Positions 33,473 through 45,130 of a stretch of 64,000 nucleotides of DNA are shown piece by piece. Source of the stretch: Vanrija pseudolonga (taxonomy: Eukaryota; Basidiomycota; Tremellomycetes; Trichosporonales; Trichosporonaceae); contig NC_085853.1 in assembly GCF_020906515.1 (NCBI RefSeq), positions 2,480,001 to 2,544,000 of the forward strand, written 5' to 3'. Under the pieces are notes generated by a model. The model worked only from the letters and a program-made list of their open reading frames with translations. It was not told the origin of the DNA and ran no database searches. The translations under genes and the position numbers were made by a program. Within the stretch, counting starts at the first letter, position 1, and each line of letters opens with the position of its first letter.

Positions 33473-33700
33473 TGTTTGTTGGGGGTTGAGAAGTCGAGAC
33501 ACAGATGTCAAGAACACCTCGCGCCGTCCGATCTTTGCGTCATGACGGAAGTAAAGTCGCGTGGATTCCACGCACACATCACGTGCAGGGCAAAAGTTGA
33601 ATCGAGCTGCGAGATGTGAGGGAGCGTCATTCGGCTCGACCTGCATCGCACCCCTCATCTTGGCCTTTTTCTCAACTCCCAAACAACACGCAACAGCACC
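33473..33700. promoter_or_regulatory. bidirectional promoter NDUFAF3 / ADE2 with E-box
   Basis: Only 228 bp separate the two start codons. The space holds CACGTG at 33580-33585 inside ATCACGTGCA, and a TGACGG near 33543. In yeasts ADE2 is driven by Bas1/Pho2 sites; no perfect TGACTC is seen here. The E-box is the clearest candidate. Confidence 0.5.
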
Positions 33701-35627
33701 ATGGGTCCTAGGAAGACGGTGGGAATCTTGGGTGAGTAGTTGTGCTGTGCGGCTCGGCACCGGGGAAGCGGTCTCCCCTGCTCTTCACTCCCGGGACGAG
33801 CGCGCGGCCCCATCGCACCAGCCCCAGTCACCCCACTAACACCCCCAGGCGGCGGCCAGCTCGGCCGCATGCTCACGCACCCCGCTGCGCTGCTCAACAT
33901 CCCGCTCCTGATCCTCGACAAGGGCGAGTACACGCCGGCCAAGCAGACGCTGCTGGCGCCAACGTCGCTCGCGCACCCCGACGGGCCGTTCACGTCCGAG
34001 CCGCACATCCGCGAGCTGGCCGCCGCGTGTGACGTGCTCACCGTCGAGATTGAGCACGTCAACGCCGACGTGCTCGAGGCCGTCGAGAAGGAGGGCCTGT
34101 GCGAGGTCCAGCCGTCGCCCGCGACCATCAGGCTCATCCAGGACAAGTACCTCCAGAAGAAGTACCTCGCCGAGCGGGGCATCCCCGTCGCGCCGTTTGC
34201 CGTCGTCGAGCAGAGCACCGAGGCCAACGTCAAGGCCGTCGCTGGCGAGCTTGGTCTTCCCGTCATGCTCAAGGCGCGCACGCTGGCGTACGACGGCCGC
34301 GGCAACTCGCCCCTCAAGTCGACCGACTCGGCGGCGATCGCCAAGAGCCTCGAGTTCCTCGGCGACCGCCCGCTCTACGCCGAGGGATGGGTCCCCTTTG
34401 TCAAGGAGGTCGCTGTCATGGTCGTGCGTAACAAGGAGGGCGAGGTGCGCTCGTACGACGCCGTCGAGACGATCCACCGCGACTCGATCCTCCGTGTCTG
34501 TCTCGCTCCGCTCCGCAGCGGTACCGCCCCTGGTGCCGAGGTCGACACCGGCGTCAACGACAAGGCGAGGCAGCTCGCCGAGAAGGCCGTTGCTACGCTC
34601 GACGGTGCCGGTATCTTTGGCGTCGAGATGTTCCTCCTCGAGGATGGTGAGTTGTATCGACGACTTGGGTCCAACTGACACCCCAGGCTCGCTCCTCCTC
34701 AACGAGATTGCTCCTCGCCCTCACAACTCGGGCCACCACACCATCGAGGCGTGCCACGTCTCGCAGTTCGAGAACCACCTCCGTGCCATCCTCTCCCTTC
34801 CTCTCGGTGACACCTCCCTCCGTGTCCCCTCCGCCGCCATGGTCAACGTGCTCGGCGTGAGCGGCTCGATGGAGCCCATCGACGACATTGCTACCAAAGC
34901 TCTGTCTGTCCCTGGCGCTAGCGTCCACCTGTATGGCAAGGCCGAGTCGCGCGCCGCTCGCAAGATGGGCCACATTACCGTCACGGGCGGCTCGGACGCC
35001 GACGTGCGCGCCAAGGTCCGCACCCTGCTCGGCCACCAGCCCGACCTCGACGCCAAGTTTATCGACGAGGTCGCCCCCGCGCCCGTCAAGGGCCACTCGC
35101 ACCGCCAGCCCCTTGTCGGCATCATCATGGGCTCGGACTCTGACCTGCCCGTCATGCTCCCCGCCACCAAGATCCTCGACAAGTTTGGCGTCCCCTACGA
35201 GCTGACGATCACGTCGGCCCACCGCACCCCCGACCGCATGGTCACGTATGCGCGCTCGGCTGCCTCGCGCGGCCTGCGCGCCGTCATCGCCGGTGCCGGC
35301 GGCGCCGCCCACCTCCCCGGCATGGTCGCGTCCGAGACGTCGGTGCCCGTCATCGGCGTGCCCGTCAAGGCGTCGGTGCTCGACGGCGTCGACTCGCTCT
35401 ACTCGATCCTCCAGATGCCCCGCGGCATCCCCGTCGCCACGGTCGGCATCAACAACTCGACCAACGCGGCGCTGCTTGCCATCCGTATCCTCGGCACCAG
35501 CGTGCCCCTGTTCCAGAAGGACACGGAGGCGTACGCCAAGGCCCTCGAGGAGGAGGTCATTGGCAAGGCTGGCAACCTCGAGGAGCTGGGCTGGGACAAG
35601 TATGTCACCGACGTGTTGAAAAAGTAG
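33701..35627 (+). CDS. ADE2: phosphoribosylaminoimidazole carboxylase (AIR carboxylase)
   Basis: Exons 33701-33731, 33849-34646 and 34687-35627 give 589 aa; introns are 117 and 40 nt. The N-terminal two thirds are the PurK-like ATP-grasp half: [49 protein letters not shown], and [18 protein letters not shown]. The C-terminal third, from about residue 420, is the PurE-like mutase: [47 protein letters not shown]. This is the bifunctional fungal Ade2 arrangement for purine step six. The first exon codes only ten residues before the glycine loop. Loss of this enzyme gives red yeast colonies in related species. Confidence 0.98.
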
Positions 35628-37224
35628 GCGCGCGGGGAGGGTGGGGCGGCGGCGTGCATGTGAGTGCGTGTCAGAGCGTGCAGGAAGCCGCTCGACGCGA
35701 CTTGTGCAATGTAGAATAGATCTGGTAATGTGACGATGTTTTGGTTTGACGGGCGTGCAGTGATCGGCCAGTGCAGTAGTAGATCCCTCGTTGTCTCATG
35801 ACCACCAAGGCTGGCTGAGCATGCTCGGTGTGCGGCACACGCCGCATCCGCAGCACGGCGTACAGCGCAAGCCCACCATAAGTATGTCCGCGGCGGCGCG
35901 GCGCAAGCCCAGCGCAATAAATAGCGCGCCAACCAGGTCCGTCGAGGGGGCACATGACCAAGGCAGAGAGACAGCAGGTTCCGGCGCAAGATTGTCCTCC
36001 CGTCGTTCGGTCGGTGTGCAGATCTGCGGGGAGGGGCGAGGGGCAGCGGAGCAGCGCAGACAAGGCCACACTACATGCACTAGCGCCGGAGTGAGGTCGC
36101 AAGCTCACTTTGGGCTGGATTATGCGTGATGAGCATGACGGCAGGGAGGGGGCCTGGCAGGGCGGTGGTGGTGGTGCCGCTGGACCTTTGGGGCAGGCAG
36201 CCGCCACCGACGCCGCTATTTCGGAGTCGTCGGCCCGGGGGGGGGTCCTGCGGCGTGATGCTGCTGCGAACTCCTGACCCGAAACTGGCTTGCTATGGGA
36301 CTAGTTAGGGCACAAAGGTAAGGGGTGAGTGAGAACAGGGTGAGAGGGCAGCGAGGAGCGAGGGTACTGAGGGCAGGGTGGTGGTGGACGGAGTAGACGA
36401 GCTTATGCATCGAGCGAGGTGGTTGTGGAGACGCTCTGCTGTCGTTGCCCGCCGGCGAGTCGCTTGCATCAAACGCACAGTCAGAGATATCCACAGCAGA
36501 AGCAGCCGCGCCGCCAGCAACGCCTCCGCCTCGGCCCTCGCTTCGGCCTCTGCTCCGCTCTCACTGCTCCGCCGCTGCCGCCTCCGCCTCCGCCCCGCGT
36601 GTGTTGCCCCAATCTGTGACCCCGCGCGGCGGTATTTTGTGTCGCCCATTCCATCTCACCCTGGCTGGGTCGACCGACGACCACTGGGCACTGGCAGCAC
36701 TCGCCCTTAATCCCTCGAGTGACACCTACTCCTGCCTTAGCAATCGTCTACATCGTACATTACTCGACGACGACGATAACGACGACGACGACGAGCACGG
36801 CGACACTGACGACATACCCCCCCGACTGCCCGCATCGCATCGCCCCTCTTGGCCGCCTCCCCGCCCCCCGCGTCCCAGCTCGTTTCGGCCCACGCCCGCC
36901 CGCCCGCTGCAGCCAGACACCGCCGGCTCACCTCGCCTTGCTGTGCCCCGCTCAACTGTGACTCATCTCGCATCGCACTCGCAGCGGCGGCGACAATCAT
37001 CATCAATAACACACTGCATACATCGGCTCATCAGTGACGCGACCGACGCACCGCGGCCCCCCCTTCCCCCACCCTCCCCTCCGGCCCGCTCACCTCCGCC
37101 AGCCCCGCTCGACACACACGCGGCCATCGCGAGCCCACTCTAAACCTCTTCATCACCACCCCGCTCGCCTCTGGCCCCAACTCCCCCCGCATCACCCTCT
37201 GCATCTACCACCCCCAACCCCCGC
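35628..37224. other. 1.6-kb region upstream of the deubiquitinase
   Basis: No gene is supported. From about 36450 to 37220 the plus strand is dominated by C/T-rich text and short GACGAC repeats (36765-36790), consistent with a long pyrimidine-rich promoter and leader. The rest (35628-36400) is the ADE2 3' flank. Confidence 0.5.
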
Positions 37225-39836
37225 ATGGACAGCTGGCGCCGCATCACCCGCTCCGTCGGCGGCGGGCCGACGACCGGCACAAACGCCGGCCCCAACGGCA
37301 AGGCCAAGGAGCCCGATGCCAACGGCCGCGCGACTGACAGCCCGAGCGGCAAGGAGCGCGCGCTCGACGAGGCGCTGTGGGGCCTCGAGAATGTGAGTTG
37401 GGCCTGCTGTGACCGCGCCGCCGCTGACAGCGCCAGTTCGGCAACACTTGCTACTGCAACTCGATCCTGCAGGCCCTCTACGCCTCGCAGCCCTTTCGTG
37501 CATTTGTCGAGTCGTACCCCGACGTCGGCAAGCCGTACAACGAGTTTGGCGGCGCGATCGCCCACGGGCCCATCGTGCCGTCGCCGTCGCCGAGCGAAGC
37601 CAAGCCCAACCCCCTCGAGTCGGTCGTCACCTCGCCCGCAAAGGAGAAACGCGGTGGCCTCCTGGGCCTTGGTGGCAAGAAGCAGGCCCCCCCTCCGGTC
37701 CCCAAGGTCCCAGTTGCGCCTGCCTCGAACCAGCCCCCTCCTCAGCCCATCATCCTGCCCCCCGACCCAAACTTCCCCAACGACTTTACGCTGTTCCAGA
37801 CGATCCAGGCACTGTTCCACCACCTGTCGAGCTCGGCACCGCACCACCCCGCGGACCCCAAGCCGGCAGTGTACCCGCCAGGCGTCACCCCGCCCGCGGC
37901 ACCTGTCACCTCTGGCATGGTCGGCGCGCCGGCGGCTTCGGGGCAACCTGGGCAGCCCGGGCAGCCCCAGGGCCCGTCGCTCCTCGCCTCGCTCCCGCCG
38001 CCTTCGACACCACGCGGCGGCGGACCGTACAAGGCGGGAACGCTCGGCCGTGGTGTTGTCCGCCCCGAAGACGTGCTCCGAACGGTGCGCAACAAGCACT
38101 CAATGTTCGGAGGCCAGACGCAGCAGGATGCCCACGAGTTCCTAGGCTTTATCCTCAACCAGCTTGACGAAGAGGTGCAGCAGATTGACGCCGCGCTCAA
38201 GGTCAAGGGAGAGGAAGTGAGCGACATCAAGGAGATGGGCAAGAGCTTTATCCACTCGCTGTTCCACGGCGTGTTGGTCAATGAGACGAGGTGCCTCAAC
38301 TGCGAGACTACGTCGACCAGGGAAGAGTCATTCCTCGACCTGTCGATTGATATCGAGCAGCACTCGAGTCTGACGGCGTGTTTGCGCCAGTTTAGCCACA
38401 GCGAGATGCTGTGCTCGACCAACAAGTTCTACTGCGAGACGTGCTGCGGACTGGTCGAGGCGGAGAGAAGGTGGGTAGAGCTTCTCGTGTCGAGCTAACC
38501 CCTCAGGATGCGCATCAAGTCTCTGCCAAACATTCTTGGCCTGCACCTGAAGCGCTTCAGGCAGGACGACATGGGACGCCTGCACAAGCTCTTCTACCGC
38601 GTCACCTTCCCTCTGCAGCTCAGAGTGCCCTGCACCACCGAGGACACGGACGATGGCGAGCGCCTCTACGAGCTCTTCTCGGTCGTAGTTCACATCGGCA
38701 ACGGCCCCACCCACGGCCACTACGTCACTGCTGTTCGCTCCGAGAACAACAAATGGGTCATGTGCGACGACGAGAACATTGAGCCTATCGAGGTCGACGA
38801 CTTGGCAAACTACTTTGGCGACAGCATTACTGGCGCCGGGTACGTTCTGTTCTACCAAGCTGTCAACCTCGACTTGCAGAAGCTAGGCCTCAAGAAGGCG
38901 CCCCCTGTCCGCATCCTGCCACCAGCTCTGCGCGCCAACGCTATCGAGATTCTCGACGACTCGGCGGCGGGCAAGGTGTCGAGCGACAGCGACCCTCAGC
39001 GCTTCGCGACGCCTGACATTGCATCGGTTGGCACCGTCTCGTCCGAGGCGCTGTCGTCGGTGGGCGCCACGCCGCAGGCCGCCCCGCCCATTGTCCCCGT
39101 CAAAGCAGCAGAGACGAACGGTCCCGCCACCCCTGCTGTGCCCAGCCGCCAGCCCAGCGTGCTCCGCACCCCTGGCATCGCTACGGCCAACGTTGCTTCC
39201 CCATCGGCATCGGCTACATCCACCCCGGTGCAGGAAAAATCGAAGTGGTACTCGCTCAAGCGCAGAGAATCTGTCCAGTCATCGGGATCCGCGGCATCGA
39301 CTCCTGCCGCCCGGCGCGATCCCGATGCCGCTCCGGTCAAGGGCACTCTGCAGCGTCAGCCGACGGCCAACACTGTCAACACTGTCAGCACGGCGTCGAC
39401 GTCACAGGGCCACCTCGACCACCCCGACGCGCTGCACAACCGGGCGCTTGATGCCGCCGTTGACCTGTCGAGTTCGATGGTTTCGACCGCGTCGGGTACG
39501 TCGTCGTCAGGACTCTCAAGCGGAGCCCTTGCCGTCCCTGGCGCCGGTTTGGGACGAAGCGCCGCCGAAAGGCCACCACGAGCGGCATCGCACACTGTGC
39601 AGACTCCCACGCCACCTGCGCCGAGCCCCACCTCCACGCGTCCATCCAGAGCAGCGTCCACCACAGCGGCGACTGGTAGCGGCGCCAATGCCGGCGGCAA
39701 CAATGGCTACGCCGGCGGCTCTGGCCTCGGGCGCAAGCTCAGCGGTGCTATTGGTGTCGGCAAGCTAGGACGGAGCACGAGCAGCACATTCAAGATGGGC
39801 TTTGGGAGGAAGAAGGTTGAGGAGGAGCAGTCGTAG
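37225..39836 (+). CDS. UBP9: ubiquitin carboxyl-terminal hydrolase, UBP9/UBP13 (USP12/46) type
   Basis: Exons 37225-37392, 37437-38470 and 38507-39836 give 843 aa; introns are 44 and 36 nt. The Cys box FGNTCYCNSILQALY begins exon 2. An insert of about 150 residues, rich in Pro/Ala/Gly, separates it from GGQTQQDAHEFLGFILNQLDE. The zinc-finger pairs are NETRCLNCETT and KFYCETCCG, then LGLHLKRFRQDD, the His box GHYVTAVR, and WVMCDDENIEPI. A long Ser/Thr/Pro-rich low-complexity tail fills the last 330 residues. The human USP12/46 enzymes need WD40 partners. Yeast Ubp9/13 work with Duf1 in endocytosis and mitochondrial regulation. The intron before the Cys box leaves the catalytic core almost intact in two exons. 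Confidence 0.92.
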
Positions 39837-40256
39837 GGGAGCGGCGGCGTGTGAGCGTTTGGCTTGGCGCGCAATGACGTGGTTCGCCATTGCTGCTGCC
39901 AATGGCGACGACGCGACGACGCTGCTGACGGGGGTGGCTGGCTGACGCTCGAACCCTGTGCTAGTGTATGCTGTAGTGCTGTGCTAGGACGTAATCTTGA
40001 GTGCGACGAGACTGGCCGAGGCAAATGTAACAGTGGATGTGCCACGGGGTGCAGCAGCAGGCGGTGACGGAGGTGATTCCCAGTGGTAGCTCGGCGGACC
40101 AAACAACCCTGGCAGCAGTGGCGGCGGCGGCGACATCGGCGATCGGCCCACAACGGCGGCACTGCCTGCACTGCCGGTTGACGATTTGACGGTTTTCACT
40201 CATCACACCGACACTCGTGTCCACTCTTCCTTCTTCTTCCTGTCCACCTTGCACAA
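39837..40256. other. intergenic UBP / COQ10
   Basis: Short 3' flank plus promoter of the next gene. No gene or repeat seen. Confidence 0.5.
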
Positions 40257-41435
40257 ATGCGCCCAACAACAGCATTAACAAGAGCAGCGCGCGCAGCGAC
40301 GACAAGCGTGCGCGTCACGAGCGCAGCGCTGCGGCCGACCCTCAACCTCGCCGCGTCGCGACCGTCCCCGACCTTCCCCGCCGCCGTCCCAGCCGCTGCG
40401 ACCCGCGCGTTCTTCTCCCTGCCCGACATCACCAAGCTCGCAGGCCTCGTGCCCGGCGCGCCGGAGAAGAGCGCCGACGCAGAGGAGCAGCGCTTCAGCG
40501 CGCGCAAGATCATGCCGTGAGTCTGGGGGTGCCGCTGGCGGCGGCAAGACGAGGTGTGAGGGTGCCCACGGTCGTGGTCGGGTGATACGGTCGGGCGAGC
40601 ATGCTCGCCATGGTCATGTCGTCGCGGCATGCTTCCTCGCCACTCACTGGGACGAGTGCGTGATGCCCAACGACGCGAGCATCGGAAATACAGCTGCCGC
40701 ACAAGCGGCCACTCGCCGCGGCGAGAGGCGCGAAGCTTGGCGCCGCCCGCCCCCGCCGCCCAGCCGCCTGCCTTCTCCTCCACCTCTCCCAGCTGGCTCG
40801 CTCGCTCGCTGACACCCCACCACAGCTACTCCCCCGCGCAGCTGTACGAGCTCGTCTCGGACGTGGGCGCCTACTCGGCCTTCATCCCCTTCTGCACCTC
40901 GTCGACGGTGCTCAACGCGTCCGGCGGCCCCGCGAGCGGGTGGAAGCCTGGCCGCGAGCCGTTCTCGGTCGAGGCGGAGCTGGCGGTCGGGTTTGGCGGG
41001 CTGCAGGAGCGGTATGTGAGCAAGGTTGTTGGCGAGCCGTTTGTGCGGGTTTCGGTGAGTAGCGCGGCACGCGAGTGCACGGCGGGGGGCAGTGGTGACA
41101 ACACCCTCCCCTGCCCTCTGCCGCCGCTGGGAGGAACGACACTGACGCCACGCCCCAGGCGACCGCGTCGGAACGCACACCAATGTTCAAGAACCTCGAG
41201 ACGACGTGTATGTGGCTCCTGGCTTGCAAAGCTGACACCCGCAGGGTCGTTCAAGCCCACCACGCCGGCCGCACCAGGACAGGAAGCCTCGGGCCCGACT
41301 CTGCTCTCCATCGACCTCGTGTTTGTGTTTGCCAACCCGCTGCACCGGATCGCGAGCCAGGCCGTGCTGCCCAAGGTGGCGGAGAAAATGGTCGAGGCGT
41401 TTGAGGATAGGTGTGTTGAAGTGTTTGGGCGGTAG
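40257..41435 (+). CDS. COQ10: coenzyme Q-binding protein COQ10 (START domain)
   Basis: Exons 40257-40516, 40826-41054, 41159-41207 and 41245-41435 give 242 aa. Exon 1 is almost wholly an Arg/Ala-rich mitochondrial presequence ending FFSLPD. The polyketide-cyclase/START fold begins after the first intron: YSPAQLYELVSDVGAYSAFIPFC, VGFGGLQERYVSKV, then LLSIDLVFVFANPLH and the amphipathic C-terminal helix VAEKMVEAFEDRC. COQ10 carries coenzyme Q6-10 in the inner membrane. The 309-nt first intron is about seven times the usual size in this window and separates targeting from the functional domain. The third exon has 49 nt only. Confidence 0.92.
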
Positions 41436-42036
41436 CGAGCGGCTCGCTCGCCTCACGGCTGTGTTTGGTTCCGAGGAGGATGGGCGCATCTCGGGCGGTT
41501 TGTCATAATGGTCATTGGTAGCACCACTCTACATTGCATTGGCATGGGCGTGTGGGTGTGGCGGGGTGGGTGGGCGGGCTGAGCGGGGTCGCGTGCGTCG
41601 CGTGTGCGTTGAGCGAGCGCGGAGGTCGGTGGTGCGGCCGAGGACGCGTGCCGAGACGTGCAGCTCGGCACGCGCTCGCCAAGCGGCTGGTATCAGTCAG
41701 CGCGATGGCTATAGCCCACATCCACGCAGTGCATCACGCCTCGCCGTCGCGTCGGCGTAATTTCATGATGGTCACGGTGTACGCCTGCGGTCTCCTCGAT
41801 CGCCGTCGGACAGGCAGCGCCGGCAGGGCGGGGCGATATCGGCGCCGGGTGGCCACCGCCATGGCCGACGGGCTCGCTGGGTGGTGGCATCTGACGTCAC
41901 GCACCGTGCCGCTCGCTCTTCGCTGCTCACCGTCGGTCGGCAGAAAAGTCGCGGCGAGGATATAAACCGTGCTCTGGCATCTCATGCATGCTCTCATCAC
42001 CTCGACATCCTCCTCGACCTCAACCCCCACACGACA
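41436..42036. other. promoter region of the HTATIP2-like gene
   Basis: No gene is supported. A TATAAA at 41961-41966 lies 71-76 bp before the next start codon. Confidence 0.5.
41961..41966 (+). promoter_or_regulatory. TATA box of the NAD(P)-binding gene
   Basis: TATAAA inside GGATATAAACC, 71 bp before the start at 42037. A TATA-type promoter suggests inducible expression, an inference from yeast promoter classes. Confidence 0.5.
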
Positions 42037-42890
42037 ATGACCTCAATCATCCTAACCGGCGCAACGGGCACCGCAGGCTCCGCGGTGCTCCACACGGCCC
42101 TCGCCTCGCCCCTAATCTCGCATGTGACGGTGCTCGCGCGCCGCCCCCCGGCCATCACGCACGACAAGCTCGAGACGATTATTTTGCCCAGCGACGAGTA
42201 CCCCAAGGGGTTTGACGCGATCCCCGACTCGCTTGTCGAGCAGCTGCGCAAGCGCGGGAGCTCGGCGGTCGTTTGGGCGCTGGGCGTGAGCCAGCGGGAT
42301 GTGGACAAGGAGACTTATGTCAAGTGAGTACATCACGCACACTCGCTGCGCTCGTGTGCGGTGGCCTGAGTAGGGGAGGATCATTCGGCCCGTCCTCGCG
42401 CTCAGCTAGCACCACTACGAGCCACAAGCTGACCCCCCGCAGGATCACCTACGACTACACTGTCGAAGCAGCCCGCGCGTTCCAATCCCTCGGCACGCCC
42501 GACAAGCCGTTCCGCTTCGTCTTCGTAAGCGGCATGGGCGCGGACCAGACGGAAAAGTCGTACCCGATCTTCGCGAAGATCAAGGGACGCGCGGAGAAGT
42601 GGCTCGTGGAGCACGAGACGGAGAGCTTCAAGGCCGTCAACCTGCGTCCTGGCGGCATCGTGCCCACGGCCGAACACGCCAAGAACGTGCCGTTCGTCCA
42701 GAAGGCGATGATCAGCGCTGCTGGGTGGCTGCTTCCCTCGCGCATGATCCAGAGCACGGACCTTGCGAAGGCGGCGGTCGAGCTCGCGGCCGGTAACGGC
42801 TGGGAGGCGCGCGACAAGGCCGAGCACTGGATCGATAACACCGCGCTTAACCGCCTCGCCAAGGCGTACGACGAGCAGATTGCGCACTGA
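42037..42890 (+). CDS. atypical SDR, HTATIP2/FMP52-like NAD(P)-binding protein
   Basis: Exons 42037-42323 and 42443-42890 (119-nt intron, phase 2) give 244 aa. The N-terminal Rossmann loop is IILTGATGTAGSAVL, with VTVLARRPP after the second strand, so NADP(H) is more likely than NAD(H). A FVFVSGMGAD strand precedes YPIFAKIKGRAEKWL, where Tyr and Lys sit like an SDR Y-x-x-x-K. VNLRPGGIVPTAEH follows. This is the layout of human HTATIP2/TIP30 and yeast Fmp52. No transmembrane segment is evident. Substrate and role are unknown. Confidence 0.65.
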
Positions 42891-43265
42891 GCCGCGTTGG
42901 CGGGTATGGGGCTGTTGTAAGATGCATAGAGTATAGACTTGCGAGGGCGTGCGGGTGGGCTGGGCTGAGAGGCGAGGCCGGTGGCACATGTGCCGACTAG
43001 GTCAGAACGACAGACGCCACGGTCTCAGTCCACCTCGGCAGACAATGACGGCGTGCACAGTGCATACCCCACGCACCGACGGCACAGCCTCGGGCACATC
43101 GCCACCTCCGACAAAAGAACGAAGCCGACTCGCGCCGTGCCACTCACTCAGGACGCCGATCCGCCACCTCCTCGCACCCGCACGGCACAGCACACAGCAC
43201 ACAAAAAGCTCTCCTCCGCCCCCGGATCCCGGTCGCCAGTCCCCTTCCTCCTGGGACCGGTTCGG

Positions 43266-43355
43266 ATCCAGCGAGCGGGCTCGAACCCCCAACCTGCAGG
43301 TGTGGCGGGTGCGTCCGTCCCCGAGCGGTTGTAACCGCTGCTCCACGCGCTGCTG
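43266..43355 (-). tRNA. second tRNA-like element (degenerate)
   Basis: On the minus strand an A box TGGAGCAGCGG and a B box GGTTCGAGCCC lie 58 nt apart. The D arm GAGC...GCTC pairs perfectly, but the anticodon arm lacks the universal T33 and the T stem has one mismatch. The larger A-to-B distance would fit a long-variable-arm tRNA or an intron. It is better read as a tRNA-derived relic. Confidence 0.25.
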
Positions 43356-45058
43356 CTGTGCCGGTGGCAGCTGCGAGGCTCGACCACGGCGCGGCCACCG
43401 CGGCAGTCGGGCCCCCAGACGCTCACCCGAAGCCACAGTGCAAGATACATGGATGCCACGGTACCCAGCCAGGTCTATTCGACCCAGAACGGGGGCGGGG
43501 CAGTGGCCCCACCGTCCCCACGGAGCCGGTACTAGTTCGACAGCGCCACGCACGATGGCGACGGCAACCCGGTCGTACTTTACAAGGTGGCTTGGCCCCC
43601 AGCAGACACACTCCCCGACATCACCGGAGGGTCGGGGTATCCGATTGCGGCTGGGGTTGGGGAATGCTGATGCGATGGGGCTCACGGCCCCGTCGAAGCC
43701 CCAGTGGCGCTACGCTACGATCAAGAGATGGCCCAAAGTTCGCTGTTGCCGCGAGATGCCGTCGCGTCCTCCCGGCGAGATAGGAAAAAGTGCGCGTTCC
43801 GCCAGGCAGAGCGACCAGTGCCTGCGGTACGTACATAGCGGACTTCACGACGGCCAAGGCATGTATGTTGTCTTGTCCTATCGAGCTCAAGCCAAGCCGG
43901 GTGCGGCATCCCAAACACATGTGCGCCCACATGGGTGGGCAGGGCCGTGGCGCAGTGGGTGTGGAGCGTGCCTGCGCGCGTACCGCCTACTGCCGCGCCA
44001 GCCCGCGAGATGCCTCGCGCTAGTGTCTATCGGATCTGTCTGAATGCATGCGGCGTCCCTGTCGATAGGACAGCAGTGGCGAGGGAGGGAGTGGATGGTG
44101 GTGTCAGTGGAGATCGGGAAAAGCTCGGAGGGCTCGGTGTTGGACAAGGATGTTGTCGGGGCTAAGTTGTCCGACGGTTGGAGCGGGTCGGGTTGAAGCC
44201 ACCACGAAACTGGAACCGCAGAGGCACGCGAGGAACTGGTGCTGTTCGATGGGCAGCAGACTTTCTTTCTCGGGCGCTCGTCGACGTGCTCGTCGTTGTC
44301 GACGGCCCGGACTGTGGTACTCACCACCACTTACTCGGCCGTGACGAGACGGCCGTGGCGGGGGTGTCCCGAAGCCTCAGACTCGCCGGATGCAGAGCGC
44401 ACAGTCAACCAACACCGAAGGCATTACCGATTCCAGCGGCAAACGCTTGGCAGTTATTCGTACAACAAACCCAACAACCAACCACGCTCGAGCGCTCTCC
44501 CGCTCGGCGGGGCCGGGACCGCACGATCATCATGACGCTGCTCGTCGCGCTGTGGGAAAAATCAAAGTGCGGCGCCGGCGGGCGTGCGCAGAGAGCAGCG
44601 AGCGGCAGAGCGGCAGGCGCACACAGGGCCAAGTGTCATCACATGTGACCTGTTTATGGGGGGCCAGGGCACAGTGCCAAGCCATTCATCCAGCTGCATC
44701 ACGGGGCCAATGCCGTCGACTACCTTGATATCCCGGGCGAGGGCCCGCACAGCCAGTGGCCTAGATCCGCGGCTCTTAGCCCATTCGGCGGGCCTGTCGT
44801 CAATCGACGACGGACCAGTCCACTCTGTTCCTGCGGCTGCCCCAGCCGGCAACGCGCGGCACCCCGCGCTCGCGCCTCGCTCGCTCGGGGCAAGCGAGAC
44901 ACCTCTGTGTCAGCTGGTCGTGTGGCGTAACAGCTGACTGCCGCTGTTGGTCGTCACGTCGGTCGGTCCCGGGTCAGGCAGGCGGCGTCGTGAGACAGTC
45001 GAGAGGCGAGAGACGGGCGACCAGGCCAGGTCGCCGAGCCGAGACATTATCCACTAGA

Positions 45059-45064
45059 TATAAA
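45059..45064 (+). promoter_or_regulatory. TATA box of the DAL5-type permease gene
   Basis: TATAAA in AGATATAAAGACG lies 67-72 bp before the start codon at 45131. Confidence 0.55.
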
Positions 45065-45130
45065 GACGCTTGCCCGCGCGACCGGGAGCCTCCCCATCGT
45101 TCGTTCGTCCCCATCCACACCACCTCCACA

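Larger units (their letters stand above)
42891..45130. other. 2.2-kb gene-poor interval
   Basis: No protein gene can be supported. The long open frame across 42949-44043 has no recognisable domain and is rich in Arg/Pro/Ser, typical of an antisense shadow. A second tRNA-like element lies at about 43266-43355. A TATA box (45059-45064) marks the right end. Confidence 0.5.

Noticed and set aside
36450-37220. coding exon upstream of the deubiquitinase
   Set aside because: The open frames are of low complexity in a pyrimidine-rich leader. The ATG at 37225 begins a plausible N-terminus.
42949-44043. 364-codon open frame in the empty 2.2-kb interval
   Set aside because: Arg/Pro/Ser-rich, no domain, no neighbouring exon, and it overlaps a tRNA-like element.
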